Assembly (NCBI GenBank): GCA_936440205.1
Contig: OW387136.1
Coordinates: 35,364,427 to 35,428,426 of the forward strand
Reading direction: 5' to 3'
DNA: 64,000 nt
From: Lepidonotus clava
Taxonomy: Eukaryota; Annelida; Polychaeta; Phyllodocida; Polynoidae
Both the position numbers and the translations under genes were made by a program. The notes beneath the pieces were generated by a model that did no database searches, was not told the origin of the DNA, and was given only the letters and a program-made list of their open reading frames with translations. Shown here one piece after another: positions 12,912 to 27,900 of the stretch (positions are counted from its first letter, which is position 1; each line of letters opens with the position of its first letter).

Positions 12912-15900
12912 CTGGGTCCGGCGTGTTTGTGTAGTGAGGGTAATCCGTAAGGCCGGTACCAGGGCAGGGGTACTGAGCAAGGCGCTGGTCTACTGGTCCC
13001 AGGGTCCCGGGTTCGGGTCCTGGTCCTTATAGCGCCCCCACAGCAGGCTGCTGACTGAGGTCCAGTTATGTCACAGTGGTCCACAGTTTCCACATGTTGT
13101 ATCTTTGTTAATTAAAATTTATTATTTTTTAATGAGCTGACTGGGAAGGGTTTACAACTGGTCAGATCCGAGGTCAGAGTCTCCCATTTAACTCGAATCC
13201 TTTTTTCTTAGTTTTCTGATCTTCTTATGGGTATACTGGCCATACTCAATGAGCTATCAATAGCAACATACTACCCGAGGAGCATGTCTCCCGTGTATTA
13301 TTAGGACATACCAAAGGTCCCGACAAACTATTTTCTAGTAAACCATCCCAGAATCATCGTGAATGAAATGACAATGCCAAATTTCCTCAAAGTCCGATCA
13401 GTAACACGACCAAAGAGACCCATACAACTTGATCCTGTTTCCAGCCTCGCTGAGCGGTGACCTACTTCCCGAGTTGCTCAGGTTGTGGGGAGGGAGCAGC
13501 TCACTTGGACGGGCATTGTGGAACAGGCGGGTAACGGGGATGGTGGCACCCAGATAGTACAATAAAGCCTTGTCATCATCGTTATCAGTGGGACCTGTGG
13601 CGGGTGGTGGGCCTCAGAGGTAGGGGAGTGAGACACAGGAGAAGGTAGGAGTGAGTCGGTGGTGCTGCTGCTCACACGACGACGTCCTGCTCGTACTCCA
13701 CTCAATGAGCAGCTCACCACCAGCTCGTCCCCAGCTCACCGCCCGGCCTAAGCCCCAGCCCCTTTCCTCTTAGAGCTCCCCTCTCAGCTCTCATACGGTT
13801 TTCCTATAGCAAACTACCAACGTGAGCACTCAAAAGCCTGATGTATTTGAACAAAATATAATCGCTGGGCCGAAGGTGTTAGATCAGAACTCTCTCTCAC
13901 ACAGACTTCACACAGCCGTTCCCACCCAGAGTAGACCTTACACAGCCAACATTGCCAGCAATGACCAACTATAATCACACGAATGTAACTGTGATATCCA
14001 GCAGGGCTAGAACTGCAGCCAAAGTCGCCGTGGGTTCTCAACACTGGCACTCCGACCCTTTCCGTTCGGTTACCCTCTAGCTATCAGCATTGATTGAGAC
14101 TTTGTATGGAGCCTCAGGGCCACGCCTCTAGATGTTTAAGGTTTGTCCTTTAGCCAACGACAAATATCAATGCGCTTGTCCTGGACTAAGTGTGAGGGGT
14201 GTGAGGATCCACTGCTACAGAGCAGGCCAATGGGGGCGTTGATAGATGGGTATGGCCTTGGATCCCGTTTACACGAGACTGGGCAGTCCTTGAGCTGTAA
14301 CTTTTCATTCCTCCTGCAGTCGGCCCCTCTCACCTCCTCTCCTATATGAGCAATGCTGCAGAATAGAAGGCCTTTGGCTTGAGTTATCTCATGCGGAAAT
14401 TACTTTGGACGGCATATATATATGCATACCAATCAAATGTGCCTTGGCTGTATCAGAGAGTGCTCCTATGAACTGCCTACTACACCTGAGGTAGGGAATG
14501 TAGCCTCCTCCCTCTGTGTCACTATGCTGGTCTGTATAACCAATAGCCTGTGAATATCCCAGTGTTAGACTATGGTAATCTGATGACTGTATAATTCCTT
14601 TTGGTCCGGGTGACATCAAAACCCTTTGCTTATGGCTTCAATCCAGCAGCTAACTCCGTGGATCTAGGCGTCCAGCACGTCCGTCGGTGTGTGAGTTTGA
14701 GTTTACACCGTACACATTACACTGGGCCTCCTCCACCCGATGTGTGGTTGTCCCCCGGCCGTCAGATCCACACGTCCGCCCCTGCTGTGGCCGTCTGTAC
14801 TACTACTGGTCCGACTCTACGCGCCGCTCTCAATCTGTACGCGCCGCTCACCGCCTGCCGCCCCGTCCCGCCCGCTGCGCCGCGCCGACTGACGCGTACC
14901 GCCGCCCGCCCCGCGCTGCACGGCCGGGGAGGGGTGTGTGGGGAGGGGGGTTGTAGGAGAAGGGCGGGGACGTCCTTGCCCAGATGGGTGGCTCACTATC
15001 TGGGCGGTTGACTATTGCGCGGTATCAGGGTTGTCTAGTAAATATCTAGACTTGTCAGTTATGATGGCAGATACTGTCCGCTGATGGCCTGCCAGTCTAT
15101 ATTGCTGACTAACTGATTGACTATCTGTTTGACTGATTGACTGACAGACATGTACAGACTGACCGACTGACTGCCAGAGATTGACAGTTTGGCTGATTGA
15201 CTGACAGAAAGATTGACCGAAAGAATGACTGTCTCACTGACTGACTAACTGACGGACAGACTAAATAACGTATATACAGACTGACTGAGAGACAGGCCAG
15301 GCCATTGACTGATTGACTGTTTTCGAGCCTACATGACCGTCTGATTGACTCATGGGCTGTCTGACCATTTGGCTGACTGACTGACTTGACTGACTGACGA
15401 CTTGCTTCACCAACTGACTTTTTGACTGGTTGAAAGACTGACCTATCAACCAACTGCAAAGCTGACTGACTGATTTATTGACTGCTGACTAAATAACTGC
15501 CTTACTGGCTGACTGAATGACACATTGTGTGATTGCCTTGATATGTCACCCATCCCTATAGATGTAAACCATCAAAACGCCTCAGACAATAGACAACAAA
15601 TCACACTACTACTATGAGACCTGAAACTGCCCAGATCTCGTTGGGTGCGACTGCCCTGCCACCTCGCGGAGGGAGCCTTTTAAATCCCCCATAACCAGGG
15701 CCATGAATCGGCCCTAAGCGATCCCCGTCCCCCAGTGGGGATTATAAACACATAAACCTCCACCCATATACATGATTGTTTTAAGCCCCTAGGTCCCCCG
15801 AGTAAGGTGCATTATGCAAAGCCGTGTAATGTATGGAAATAATTCGTGAAGGGACCGATCCCTCCTTGTCGGGGTGGGAGAGGTGCAGCTCTCAATCCCG

Positions 15901-18900
15901 CCTAGTTTGATGGCTATCTGTTAGCATTGGGGTAAGCACTAGGCAACGATCTGATACTGACGACTAGGCCTAGGCCTATAGAGGTGTGATAGGCCTAATA
16001 GCCTGGTATGGATGGCGGCTGGGGTATAGTGTAATGCCTCAGAGGGGGTGGTTGGTGTACAGACGAGGATAGACGGCTATGGAGAACGGGGTGTAATATA
16101 TCTGGTATATTTTTGTGTGAATTACATGACCATGGAGATCTGTGAAACACCATGCTTTCTTAATTTCATTAGGATTAATTTGGAAGCTTTAATCTTTATC
16201 GAACTTCCCTTATGAATTTACTTTCTATTGTATACACTCTTTTTGTATACATTTTAATAGCACGAATAATACCAGGGGCGGATCCAGGAATTTTCAAAAG
16301 GGGGGGCGTGCTATTTTGAAAATTTCCTTCTGTCCTTCGGGCAGGATTATTTTACATTAAAAAAATCTAAATTTTGGTCAAAAAAGGGGGGGCGCACGCC
16401 CCCCACGCCCCCCCTAAATCCGCGACTGAATACAATATCATTAGAAAGGCCTTTGGATTATCTTTCAAATCATGTGTAATTTGTATGTTCTCCTTTATTA
16501 TTCCTTTTGAGAATTTAGAAATGACCAGATTTTCGGTGGTGAAAATACCGCCAAGTGGAATACAAGCTTTAGCATGGTCACTGCTACTTGTGTCGCCCCC
16601 TCTTTCCCGCCGTCCGAACCAGGCCTTAATAGTCTGGGGGTAATAAACGACGTGAAGCCAAATGGACAAGAAGGTGACCGCTGAGGGCTGGGCAATTATA
16701 ATACAGAATAATGACACCAAAAATCACGGGCTAGGGATTAAGGGGGCACCGTTTGGAATCTATCTTGCCCATTGTTGGCTGTCACAAAGAATAGGATTTA
16801 TACTACATCTGCTCTTAGAAGAGGTTGAGAAAAGGTGGGTATTTTAGTCGTTTTAAAGATGATCCTGCCAAATGAATACTACTAGGCTAGGAATAGTATA
16901 AGTATTTTGTTAAAGCTACATGTACACGCCACATGAGGGTCCCACTTTGGCCAATCAGAATGGCGGGAACTACATTGGTTGCGATCGGACCTGCATTAAA
17001 ATACAACTTGCGGATATTACTCTTTTGAGGAAAATTTGAAAGAAAGTGATTGAAAAACATCTCCGTGGCATTACCGATGTTAATCTATATGGTTAATCAT
17101 CCTGATGGTCAGCTTGTCAGAAAAGGTGTTGTGTATATCATCAGCATAATTATTATCTCCAGGGAAAACTAAATAAGTCTTCACTTAAGAAAAATTCTGG
17201 TTTGATAATAACGCTATAATGCTTTGTATTGAAAATTTCTTTGTTGGCTTTTGGCAGAGGACCTCTATTCATAAAACCAGTTTTCAATATTATTTCTGTA
17301 TTCAGTCATAGAGGTCTTATCTTGTTTTCATCTTACTGGAGGTAAATCGTCATATAACGGCTAAATTTATAAATATAGATATATCTTATAAATCGCCTGA
17401 GGTGGAGGCTTGGCAGTTACAAATGCCAAATACCCCTACCCCTCCTCCTACAGTCACAATACTGGGGTCAGGGCAGGCCATCCTGTATGACGGAGCCTCC
17501 CCCTCTCCCTCCTCCCCCTCCCCAACTTCCTCCGGATTTGACAACATTGTTACTACAACCCTACAAAACCACCACACATGCAAGAACAGAAACCCTGTAA
17601 CTATAGAGAACGTTTACTCCTTATTTGAGGCTATGTGCTCACTTGGCTAGGTACTGGGATGATAGGAGGCAGTGATCTGTGACCATGGTCTGGTCATCAT
17701 GTATGTGGAGGCTTGATTTATTGAGGTTATACTGGAAGTTCAGTGATTAGACTCATAGCCCAATGGTCAACACACAATCGACCATTGGCACAAGATTAGC
17801 CATAAGATCCCCAAGTTGGCGCACCGGTAAACGGTATGAGTCGGACCTACGAATGTCCCGCCCAGGTCTGATCCTGGGCTGGGGTGGGCTGACTGCTGCC
17901 CCCTCTGCATGTCTCCCAGTGGCAATGACTGGGTTATCAAAGGGCTAGCGCCACCGGCCGTTGTGTGTATGGCCCCATCGATGGGACCAGGCACATTAAA
18001 GAACATCTGCTTCAGTAAATGTTTAGGGGTATGGTATCTATCTTCTCATAGATTCATTCATTCCATAGATGCAGTCATCAAGACAGAATTGTCAAATCTT
18101 GTTCTCGCCATGATATGACCTTATATGTTGCTATGCCGTCAAACCCCAATACCAACCAACCAATGAATGTAGCTTCTCCCTGGTCTAAATTCTCTGCCCC
18201 TCCGCTCCCAGTGACCCGCCCTGGAGGAAGGCGGTCTCTTTGATCTCCCTCTGGCTGGATCCACCACACGATCCCTACCCCTCAGGGTTCTCAGAATTGA
18301 CTGTAGGTGGCGCGGTGACCAGCAGAGCCTGGAGGCATTGCTTTGAGGGAGAGAAGGTGGGGTGGGGTGGGGAAGTGAGGGGGCAGGAGGGGGTTGAGTG
18401 AGGATCGATTGACAGGGGGATTTGTGTAGGGGTCAGTCAGAGGAAGCTAAATCCAGATAAAATGTGTTTCTCCCGTCACAAAGCCTGTTCGGATATGTCC
18501 ACCTCAGGGTATTTAGATTAGTTAAGTGGTTCTGAAAAGGTAAGTATCCCACTCGGCTTGCTACAATGGAATTCGCTGATGGAGTTTGAAGCAGGGTAGA
18601 TCAACATGTAGGGCTTTAAAACATATAGGTTAGAAGCATTAGTAAATCATGTTTTCTTAATCAAAAACAGTTTTACAGATATCTGTTATGCCTACACATT
18701 TGCAAGTTTATGAAGAGAATAATGACAGAATGTAATATATCTATATGTCACATTCTTCATGATATAAGTGCGTTCCACTGCCGGGAAGTGAACCCAGGCC
18801 GCCCACGTTGCAGTCCAGCACCCTACCTATTAGGCCACCAATGCCGTGGCTGTGGGGAGGGGCTACAATGTTGGTGTGTAAGGAGATTTCACTGGGTGCT

Positions 18901-21900
18901 GTGTTCTCCCCTTAATTTATTAGTGATATGTCAGAGTTGATGTACCAGCATTGATCTCAACTAGCACTCTGCCTCTGGCTCTGACTCACTTATGTCCAAT
19001 TGTAGATAGTATTCAAAAGGTGGAGCTTGTTGAAGATTGGAAGCAATGCTGTTTTAACATCAGGAAGGTAAAAGTTAATATTTCCCACTTTATGTGCACT
19101 TTGAGCCTTGTCTATAATGAATATTCACGTTGTGTTAAAATATGATGAAGCCTTGAAAATTGATATAAAGATGTTTAATAGCTTTTTGAAGTAATCTTCA
19201 GGGGTAACCTCCTGATTTTAATTTTCAGATCATGTATGATAGAAAAATACATAATTTTTTATCAACAGTAGATATCAATAACCAAAGGAATTACTACAAC
19301 AGACATAATATTAAAATTTCATTCGTTCAAATATTGATAATTCAGTTTCCAAGACATATTGTTTACTCTGACAGTTTATTTCACATAATATTACGTTATA
19401 CGCACAAGTTTTAAATAGCATACGTACAGCTTGTAAAGGCTAATGTTACACAAAGTAGTAGTTCACAAAATGATACATTATAGCAATATGTTTTTCAATA
19501 GCCCTGCACTGTCCTCTCTTTCGGACGTGGGACTCGAGTTTCACCGGACCCCTAGTTGACATGTTTGTCCAATTACGCCGTGAAACCAGTGGCATTTCCT
19601 ACATTTTATGTCGCGGCGATTGACGTGGAGTACAATCGAACACTACTCCCTGCCCCCTCAACATTTAACACCGGCCACTTAAAGAAGGACTCTGGGTCTA
19701 AAGTTCCCCGTTGTAATGTAACCGGCGGGTCCTCAATAGCAGGGTCCATGCATCCACAAACTGTCGACCATAAGAAGGGAAACTGTTAGAGCTCCATCAA
19801 CAACCAGGGGACTGGTTGAGAAATTTAAAGTATGTTTTGCGAAGTAGATATTTATACGATATTTTCATACTATTCTTTTAAAGTAAGATACAGCAGATTC
19901 CATTGAGAAATTTTAATAGGAATTTGTTGATAAAGCATCATCAAGGTTTCCCTTGGTTTTGACCCATTCCCCCGCCCAATCCATTATTCATCACGTCAAT
20001 TAAAGTTCATAGGCATAGAGACCTGAGCCAACAAAAATACGATTTCACGAAACTAAATCATTTTTGTCATTTCTCTTATTTTCACAGCTTCTTAAGCCTG
20101 CCTCTCCAGGATTAACGATAATAAATGGCGCTACATTAAGGGGCTGCGGGAGTAAGCGGTCTCCCACGATGCTACCAGGGCTCCCACAACGCTGAAGCCC
20201 CATATACCCACTAGACGATTTTGACCAAGTCGGCCGACTGATCAGCACCAACATTGGCCCATTTTACCTGAATAATCAGCCAATTTTATAGCAATGATCC
20301 ATGTCAAATATGTACATTTCAGTATCGTATACTGATTGGCGATTTGATTCGGCGCAAAAATCGGGCGGTTATCCTAGTAAAATCGGCTGATTTAGGCGCC
20401 GATCGATCGGCCGACTCAGTCAGAATCGCCTACTGGGAACGGGGCTTTTACAGGGCTCGCAGCATGATCCGACCACCTTTTTACTGCTGCCTTGTGAATG
20501 GGGACAAGGGGGGAGGGGAGGTTAGGTAGGGGAGGCCGGGGGGTAACGCTACATATACACATGGAGAGCTTTTATCAAGGGACATTCCTCTGGCTGCAAG
20601 GGGCCCCCTGCAAAGGTCACGCCCTGGTCAATTCTAAGCTGAACGTTATACATTTTCTTATATTGTAGTGGTGACTTGATTTAGGGACAATCACGACAGG
20701 AAAAAGACATGTTAAAAAATCTCTGCTTAATTCTCATAATCTCTGCCCCCCCCCCCCCCCCAGAGAGAGCAGGAGAAGTGCTTTTGGGGGTGGAATGACA
20801 TAGTGTGAACAGGTTGCATCATAAGTTTCCAATCTGTTCTTGGACTTCACAATAATCTTTGGATAGATGGATTTTCTTTAGTCTTCCGGTGATTTATTGT
20901 AACTTGTCACGTTTTATCTCATTTTCTTATACTACAGGATAGAGGTGGTTCAGTAAGCTATTCAATCAAGGTTTCTTTATCCTGGGATCATGTGGATGAT
21001 TAATATGGTAGCAAGGTTGAATATACCACACCTTTGTAAAACGTGCATGTCCGGCACAAAGGGAACAAGGTGTAAGGTTCAATATGCTGTTTTAATGGGT
21101 ATAACCAGTACGACATGTGCTAAATCTTATGAATCAAAGCTTGTTCTTTTAAACATCGACTTGTTTTAATGGGTAAAAAAGCGGCTTATAAATATGTATT
21201 GGTTGCGCATTTAGCCCATCATTTCTGTTATAAGCTCCACACGCGGATTAAGGAGGTGGCGTATTTTACCAATTTTTTTGATGTAATATTTTTAATGTAA
21301 TGACCTGGATGATCCGGCGGACAGTTCAGTATGCGCCCCCCTACCTTAGGAAAATCTCTGGATCTACCCCTGATGGGAACACCGATAATTTGAAGCTTAG
21401 GACACATGTAACAAGTCGTTTCATCCCTTGTAGTCAGCAAGTAATTTCATAATGATAATGTCAATCTGTACCCTTTAACATGATCTAAGACCACCCACTA
21501 ACATGTGTGGTTCTAAAATGGTCTGGTTCTCTATTTCGGTCCCCTCTACACACCTTGCCCATCCAGGTGACATTAACAGAGCTGAGTAGCACGATGAGGG
21601 GGTTGGGGGGGAGGGCTACAAAATAGGAATTTAAGGAAAGGAGGTTCTTTTGCAATGTGAATAGGAAATGAAGTTGATTATTATGTACTCCTCTCCATAA
21701 TATGTTATTTGTATATATCAATACCCGGCATGGAAATTAACATTCATTTTAGAGGGTTGTGACACATTTATGACGTCATCTGGACATGCCCTTTAGAGGA
21801 AGCCAAATGCAATGTAGGGTCAAAATTTCACAAATTCTGTTAACTATATATTGTTCTATTGCTATAACCAGAACCTGGGCTTGGGGTAAAATCTAGACTG

Positions 21901-24900
21901 TGAATACACATTTAGACTACATGGAAATACATAAAAACTAGTCCCCAGTCAATTTTGGTGACCCATCAAAATCTATTTGTTTCCAAACATTGCTGTCTTC
22001 AGGCATAAATGGCATTAGGTTTTATGGACTTCAAGTAAAGTTATAGTCAGTTATCATTCTTTATGCTGTACCAATGGCTAAAATTAGATTCTTAGAATGG
22101 ACTGTTTGGATAACCCTCGGCCGTATAGCCCTTATAGCTTCGGGATATCCCCACCTCAAAAGTAAAACCCCACTCCTGTTTTCAAAGAAAGTACCCCCCG
22201 GCCCCATCCTGAGCTGCTCACCCTTTTTGCCTGTGAGCAGGTGAGGGCCGCTAATAACTCTCAGCGCTAAAAGGCCCGACTCACACGCCGACGGTACCGG
22301 TACCTCTTTTTACCTGCCATGTTTGTACCGCTACAGACGTTACGAGTATTGTCACCCTGCCATCAGGGGTATTTTCATTAAGTCACTAAAAATAAAGACC
22401 CCTTTGGGATCGACGCGTGTGTTCCGAGTCTGTTAGGTTGTACTTCTAGGAGGAAAGACCTCGACGGGATCCATGTAAAACCCATAGTTTAATTAACATG
22501 GGTTCGGATGTGATGGCACTTATATGTACAGGGAAATTAGATTTTCATAGCAAGGTTTTTTTCCGGTCATGGGAGAATCTTTAGTTTCAGAAACGCAGGT
22601 ACTGAATTACATTGAAAAACTACCCTTTCATTGCCTAATATATATATATATATATATATGTCTTTGATGAAATAACAATTAAAAAGCTTTTAGAATTGGA
22701 ACAGCACTCATCCTTTCACATACATATTTTAATTGCCATATATCTTTGTTATGAAGACATGTACAATATGAAGGTACAACCTACATTCTAGCCCCAGGTG
22801 GCAGGTGTATTCTGACTAGGTCATCACTAAAGGCAGGGCATGGTATTCAGAACTACAGGCAAACGCCTGTAATCTAACAACGGTGGTCCCCTCCCGCCCC
22901 CCCCCCCCTCCCTAGTCTACTCCCGAAGTGCTGTAATGAGTAACGGGGGGGGGGGGCACTCGACTTGGGTTTGGGTACCCAGTGCAAAATAGACCCCGAG
23001 AGCGGTGGCTGCAATTGCGGCAAAGGCAAGAAAAATAGGGTCTGTTACATCTGGGAGGCACTGAAAACCAGGCATATTAGAGGCCTCTTTTCAAGAAATC
23101 CGACTAGACTAGAAGCCCCCTCAGGGTAAATAAAACTTACGAAAAAGAAAAACAAGAAGCAAATTAGCTACAAAGTTCCGCTCATGCATGAGCGATGGTC
23201 GTCCCTCAGTAAACTAAAGGCCCTCCTATTACAAAAGGGCTATGTGTAATATGGGCTATACACCCTTCTTACTAAAGGTGGCACCCCCTCTTGGCAGTAA
23301 TATGAACCCTGGTGAGGGGAGTGCAGTCCAATTCAGTCTGCAGCACTGACCACTATACTTGAAACAGAATGAAGTGAGAACTAGTGACCATTCAGATGAC
23401 CAAGGGTCTGTAATTGCTAGTACATGTAGTTCACAGTTTGTATGTATGGGAGGGGGGATGGAGAGGGGGTAGAATGATGTGGTTGTTCACACCAGTTCAG
23501 TTCCAAGGGCCAGGACCCCTAAACACCCACTCAAGTTGAGGTGCAAAACAATCCCTGTTGGTGAGTACCTGTCACTCACCAACCTGGGACTGCCCACCTG
23601 CAGGTGACAGTGGTGGTCCTAATTTGAAGGGGTAGGGGCTGTTTAGCTCTGGCATTGGTTATGTAACCTACTTCTAGCTTCTCACACTGCCTAATTCTAA
23701 CAACAATTGTAGGACAATGCCCTTCAACTGCTGAACATGAGATTGTGTAACCGGTCATTGAGAACAAAGAGAATTGAATGGCTAAAGACATGACTAATTC
23801 AGGGAGTCCCCACCATTAGCTACTATACTATATAGATATAACTAGGGACTCCCAAAAAAGAGTCAGTACCCCCTCCACCAGGTCCAGTCTACTATGAGCA
23901 GCTGATGAGTAATGAACCATACCCCTGACGGATGGCCTCCTCCATACACACTTGGCTCCATCCCCATGGCGGCTTTTTTGTCGCGGCAATAGCGGCACGA
24001 GTACACCAATCGGGTTTTTACTCTCTCACAAAAAGGATGAAAGGTATGAAAATAGGTTTCATATTCTACGTGTCGACTTTATGGATTGGGTTCCCGTTCT
24101 TCTATAGTGTTCGTTTTTTACTTTACTTTTCTTTTTATATTTCATTTTAAGCCTTTTATCAATCCTGCGGAACAAACTCCTTTTTTGCGATGATAGATAT
24201 GTAGCTATAAGCTACTTAAGCAAAAGACTTTTAATCAGGACAATGCATCTATGGATCTTTTCTTTACTCGTACAAAGGGATCATGATTTATATAGGATGC
24301 TATTTCCTATGTCCTCGTTCATATTGTTTAACAGCATTTTCTTGCACAAGAAATCTTTCTTTTTTCTGTGCATTAACTAATTGTACATGTCCAACATACC
24401 CCATAGAGAAGTTAGAGCCCAGGCTAAGTGCTAGACAAGTTGACCCAATGTGGCCGAAATACTTCACAGCCACAAGCGAGATTCGCATTGATCTTTCACA
24501 TCTGAGGGGCAGACGATTCTCAGGGGTGAGGTAAACGAATTATAGCGAACATAACTTGTTTGAAGCCGGTGACAGGTTGACAACATTGATGTCACTGACC
24601 TGAGGTAACCCTGCAGACCCATTATTGCACCAAAAGGTGAAAAACGCTGACACAGCATTCTGAGCATCCCCAAAGGCACAGTGTTAATTGGTTGAAAGGG
24701 GCAGATGGAAGTGGAAAACGTTTGACAGGCTTAGAGGCGACAGTCGGTAAAAGACACACGCACATAAAGTCCCCGTGTGTGAGCCAATTTTGTAAGTATT
24801 CCCGTGGGACTAAACTATTGTTGATGTTAAACAACGAGAGGAATTATGAAAGCCTAGCTTTAGTCTAGAATATAGGAAGCAGGGAAATAATGAAGAGTAT

Positions 24901-27900
24901 GTCTTTGTGACTGTCAGAATGTCTTCACCATTATGTGAGGATGTACCTTCCGCATTATATAAAGGCATAGCTGCAAAACGTTTTGTACCTAAAGGGTCAG
25001 CACAGGACACTTTATAATTATTATGTGCTCGTTGATTGCATTGAATAAGTTATGTTATGTTCATTTAACAATCCCCTACCTAATGCTTTTGAACTGGGAG
25101 GATTTCATTGGTGAAGCTGAGCATCATTCTCTGCCTCCGATCGCCATTGGAGCTTCCATCATCTGTTACTATTGCAAATATACCTACAGGAAGCCCATTT
25201 GGTCTAGCTTACGAGTAGCAGATTAAGCATTATAGAGGCACATTCGGAAATTTATATCCTTAAATAACCTAAATTTTACACTATAAAACTGTATGAGAAA
25301 AGGAAAGCCACTCGATCCACCTCTTGAAACACCACTGCAACAGGAATACAACAATTTTAAACTTAGGAGATATCTAGCTCCCCTAATCAATTAAGCAGAT
25401 GTACTGAGTGACGCGCCTGAAATCTGAGACACCAGAGGTAGAAAACTGAAAATAAAAAAGAGGGAACCAAAGAGAAACTGTACTCACCCCAGTTTGGAGC
25501 TGGAACAATAAGTTCACCGATTGTCTTGTCACTGATTCTGGACTGTGAGGGGGGCGGGGGGCACATCATGTTCTCTATGTAGACGTCGGCGTGCTCCATG
25601 AGGGCCGTGGTGTTCTGGGGCCGCTCCACCCGACACGACCTGATCGTCATACACACGAAGTCCGACTCGGCCAGCATCGTCTCCACGAAGACCATGTCCA
25701 GCTCCGACACCACCTTGCCGTTAATCACCAGGATCTCGTCCCCCACGATCAGGCCTGAGGGAGATAAAGGATGCAGATGTTGTATAAACATTGTGCCTTT
25801 AGGTCAAACACAAGCTAATTGTAAGCCCAATACCCACTAGGCGACTTTTACACAGTCCGCTGACGAGTCGGTGGTAAAATCGGCTGACTCCTATGATCAC
25901 CTGTATGTGTATCATATTGAAATGTGTGTGTTTGATCTGAATAGGCACTAAAGTCAATGGCCCTAGACCCCTAAATTCGACAGGGCGACATGGCCATTTC
26001 TTAAAATCGACATGCGACATGAGCCTTAGTGACATGAAGAAAAAAATAAACGACATGACATGGCCTATTTCTTAAATTCGACATGGGACATCAGGATCTC
26101 TTAGAGGCGACATGGGACATGGAGAGATGAGTGACAGGTGACATGGCCTTTTCTTAAATTCGACATGCCACATTAGGGGTCCCCCATCAAGGGTCCCAAG
26201 TCAGCCGATTCTACCCTTAAAAAGGCTGATTTTATAGCCAATTTGTCGGCTAACTGTATAGAAATCGCCTGGTGGGTATGGGGCTTGAGGGCTAGTCGTC
26301 ACCAGTGATGTTGGGTTATGGGTTATGATTATTACAAACTCATAGCATAAGATCATGATGAAGGCCGTTACGATCAGACCTAGGGGAAATAATAGATACA
26401 TTTGTAATTATTACGTTTAAAAGGAATCGATTACATTGTTCTTCCAATAGTATAAGGAGTCACATATGGAATAATGATAATAGTGAATGGAGGTAATATG
26501 ATTTACAGATATTCTGTTTGAAACATCAGTAGAATTAAGTTCACCAACGTATATTAACGCCTATCACTACTATCACCAAGTTGGAAAGGTCAAATTTAAC
26601 TATGGCATTCTAGCTAACCCACCGGACAATGTTCTCTTGTAAAATACACCGTTACCCCGCTAGCGCCGTCTGGTAGGACGTGGGAAAACCCCCACCCACA
26701 GACCCCCGGATGTAGATGGATGGGTTGTCGTCTGCTGCGTCTATCAATTAAAGCCCCGTCCCAGAACCATCCCAGAACCATCGTTTTCTCCTCAATTCGC
26801 CTCCTCGGTTCTCGTCGAGACAAAAAGGGCTAGCTAGTGTGCGGGCTTGTTAAGGAATCGATTTCCTTCGGGGAATAACTTGTATAGTAAAAAGATGTCT
26901 ACATATAATAGGTTTTAAACTTTAAAAAGCGTGCTTACAAGATGACTTAGATACCACTTTATGATACATTTCTTATCAATACATTCTGGTCTTTACAAGC
27001 TCCGAAGCATAGCTTTCACAGAGACAATTATGTAAGAGTTTTTCCAGTGGGTAACAAATCCAGGTCTAGACTCTTTGCAAACCAGGACGAGGGCAGTCGA
27101 ATATATAGAAGAATCACATTCATGTGATGTAAAGGGCACGGGGAGACATGGTGATGTATTCTCTGTGTACCCTATAGTTACCCTTGACCTGGCCTGGGCC
27201 ACGCCCTTGACCTTTGACCTTCACCTCTCCTCAGCCCCCTCTCCCCTCCCCAGTGTCCCGTAAGGCTATGATACGTCCATGAATCTTCGTCTGCCCTCTA
27301 ACTATTGATGCGGTATAGTCTAGGGAGCGACACTGGTGAACGAATATGTTCATCCACACAATGAATGATTGGAACATGGCCGGAAAGATAACTTGATCAC
27401 CAACATAGCTGCCTCAGCATGTATTTGTATATTATGCCTATGGTATTACAAACACTAGGTCTACACTACATTACACACCTCAGCCTAGCCCCCAACCAAT
27501 CAGAGCTCGGCCCACCCCTAAGCCAATCAGCGATCAGTACGGCCTTCACCAATAGCCACCAGGGGGCAGTACTCTGTCGGGTCAGTCACGTGACCAATTG
27601 TGCGAGTTAGGCCGCCATTGTTGGCCAATGCTGACCGCCATGCCCTTACACCCCACCCTCCACGTCCTCATACATAAATATTGCATAGTCAACAAAATTT
27701 AATAGACATTTACTCTCAACCTGTGGTTCGGTTGGCCTCTAACAGCTTCAGGATGGGAGTGAGAAAAGAAACTGGAAGAAGATGACATGCAGGCCATGGG
27801 AAATGGAACTACTTCGCTACAGGATAGTGATACTACCTTGTGCCATTTGAGAATCCACAAGAGGTATGGCACTATGTGTATGTAATTATACACTGTGAAT

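Larger units (their letters stand above)
12912..25487. other. 12.6-kb intron between exons K and L
   Basis: It holds SINEs, MITEs, the GACT repeat, the CpG island and homopolymer tracts. The region between Tiam PDZ and DH domains is a poorly conserved linker in the family, so a small missed exon here is possible. A Ser/Thr/Pro-rich stretch near 13.60-13.69 kb was considered but lacks a good donor. Confidence 0.6.

Noticed and set aside
12683-12934. plus-strand 83-residue frame over exon L
   Set aside because: No splice or promoter context; the minus-strand frame has GC-rich third positions and consensus splice sites.
13598-13690. Ser/Thr/Pro-rich minus-strand stretch as a further Tiam linker exon
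   Set aside because: A possible acceptor exists but the donor (gtccca) is poor and the composition alone is not evidence.
15121-15459. Ser/Gln/Val-rich minus-strand frames
   Set aside because: Produced by the GACT tetranucleotide repeat read in three frames.
18774-18850. tRNA gene
   Set aside because: A and B boxes are present but arms do not pair well and there is no terminator; it reads as a tRNA-derived SINE. The same applies at 521, 12948 and 17807.
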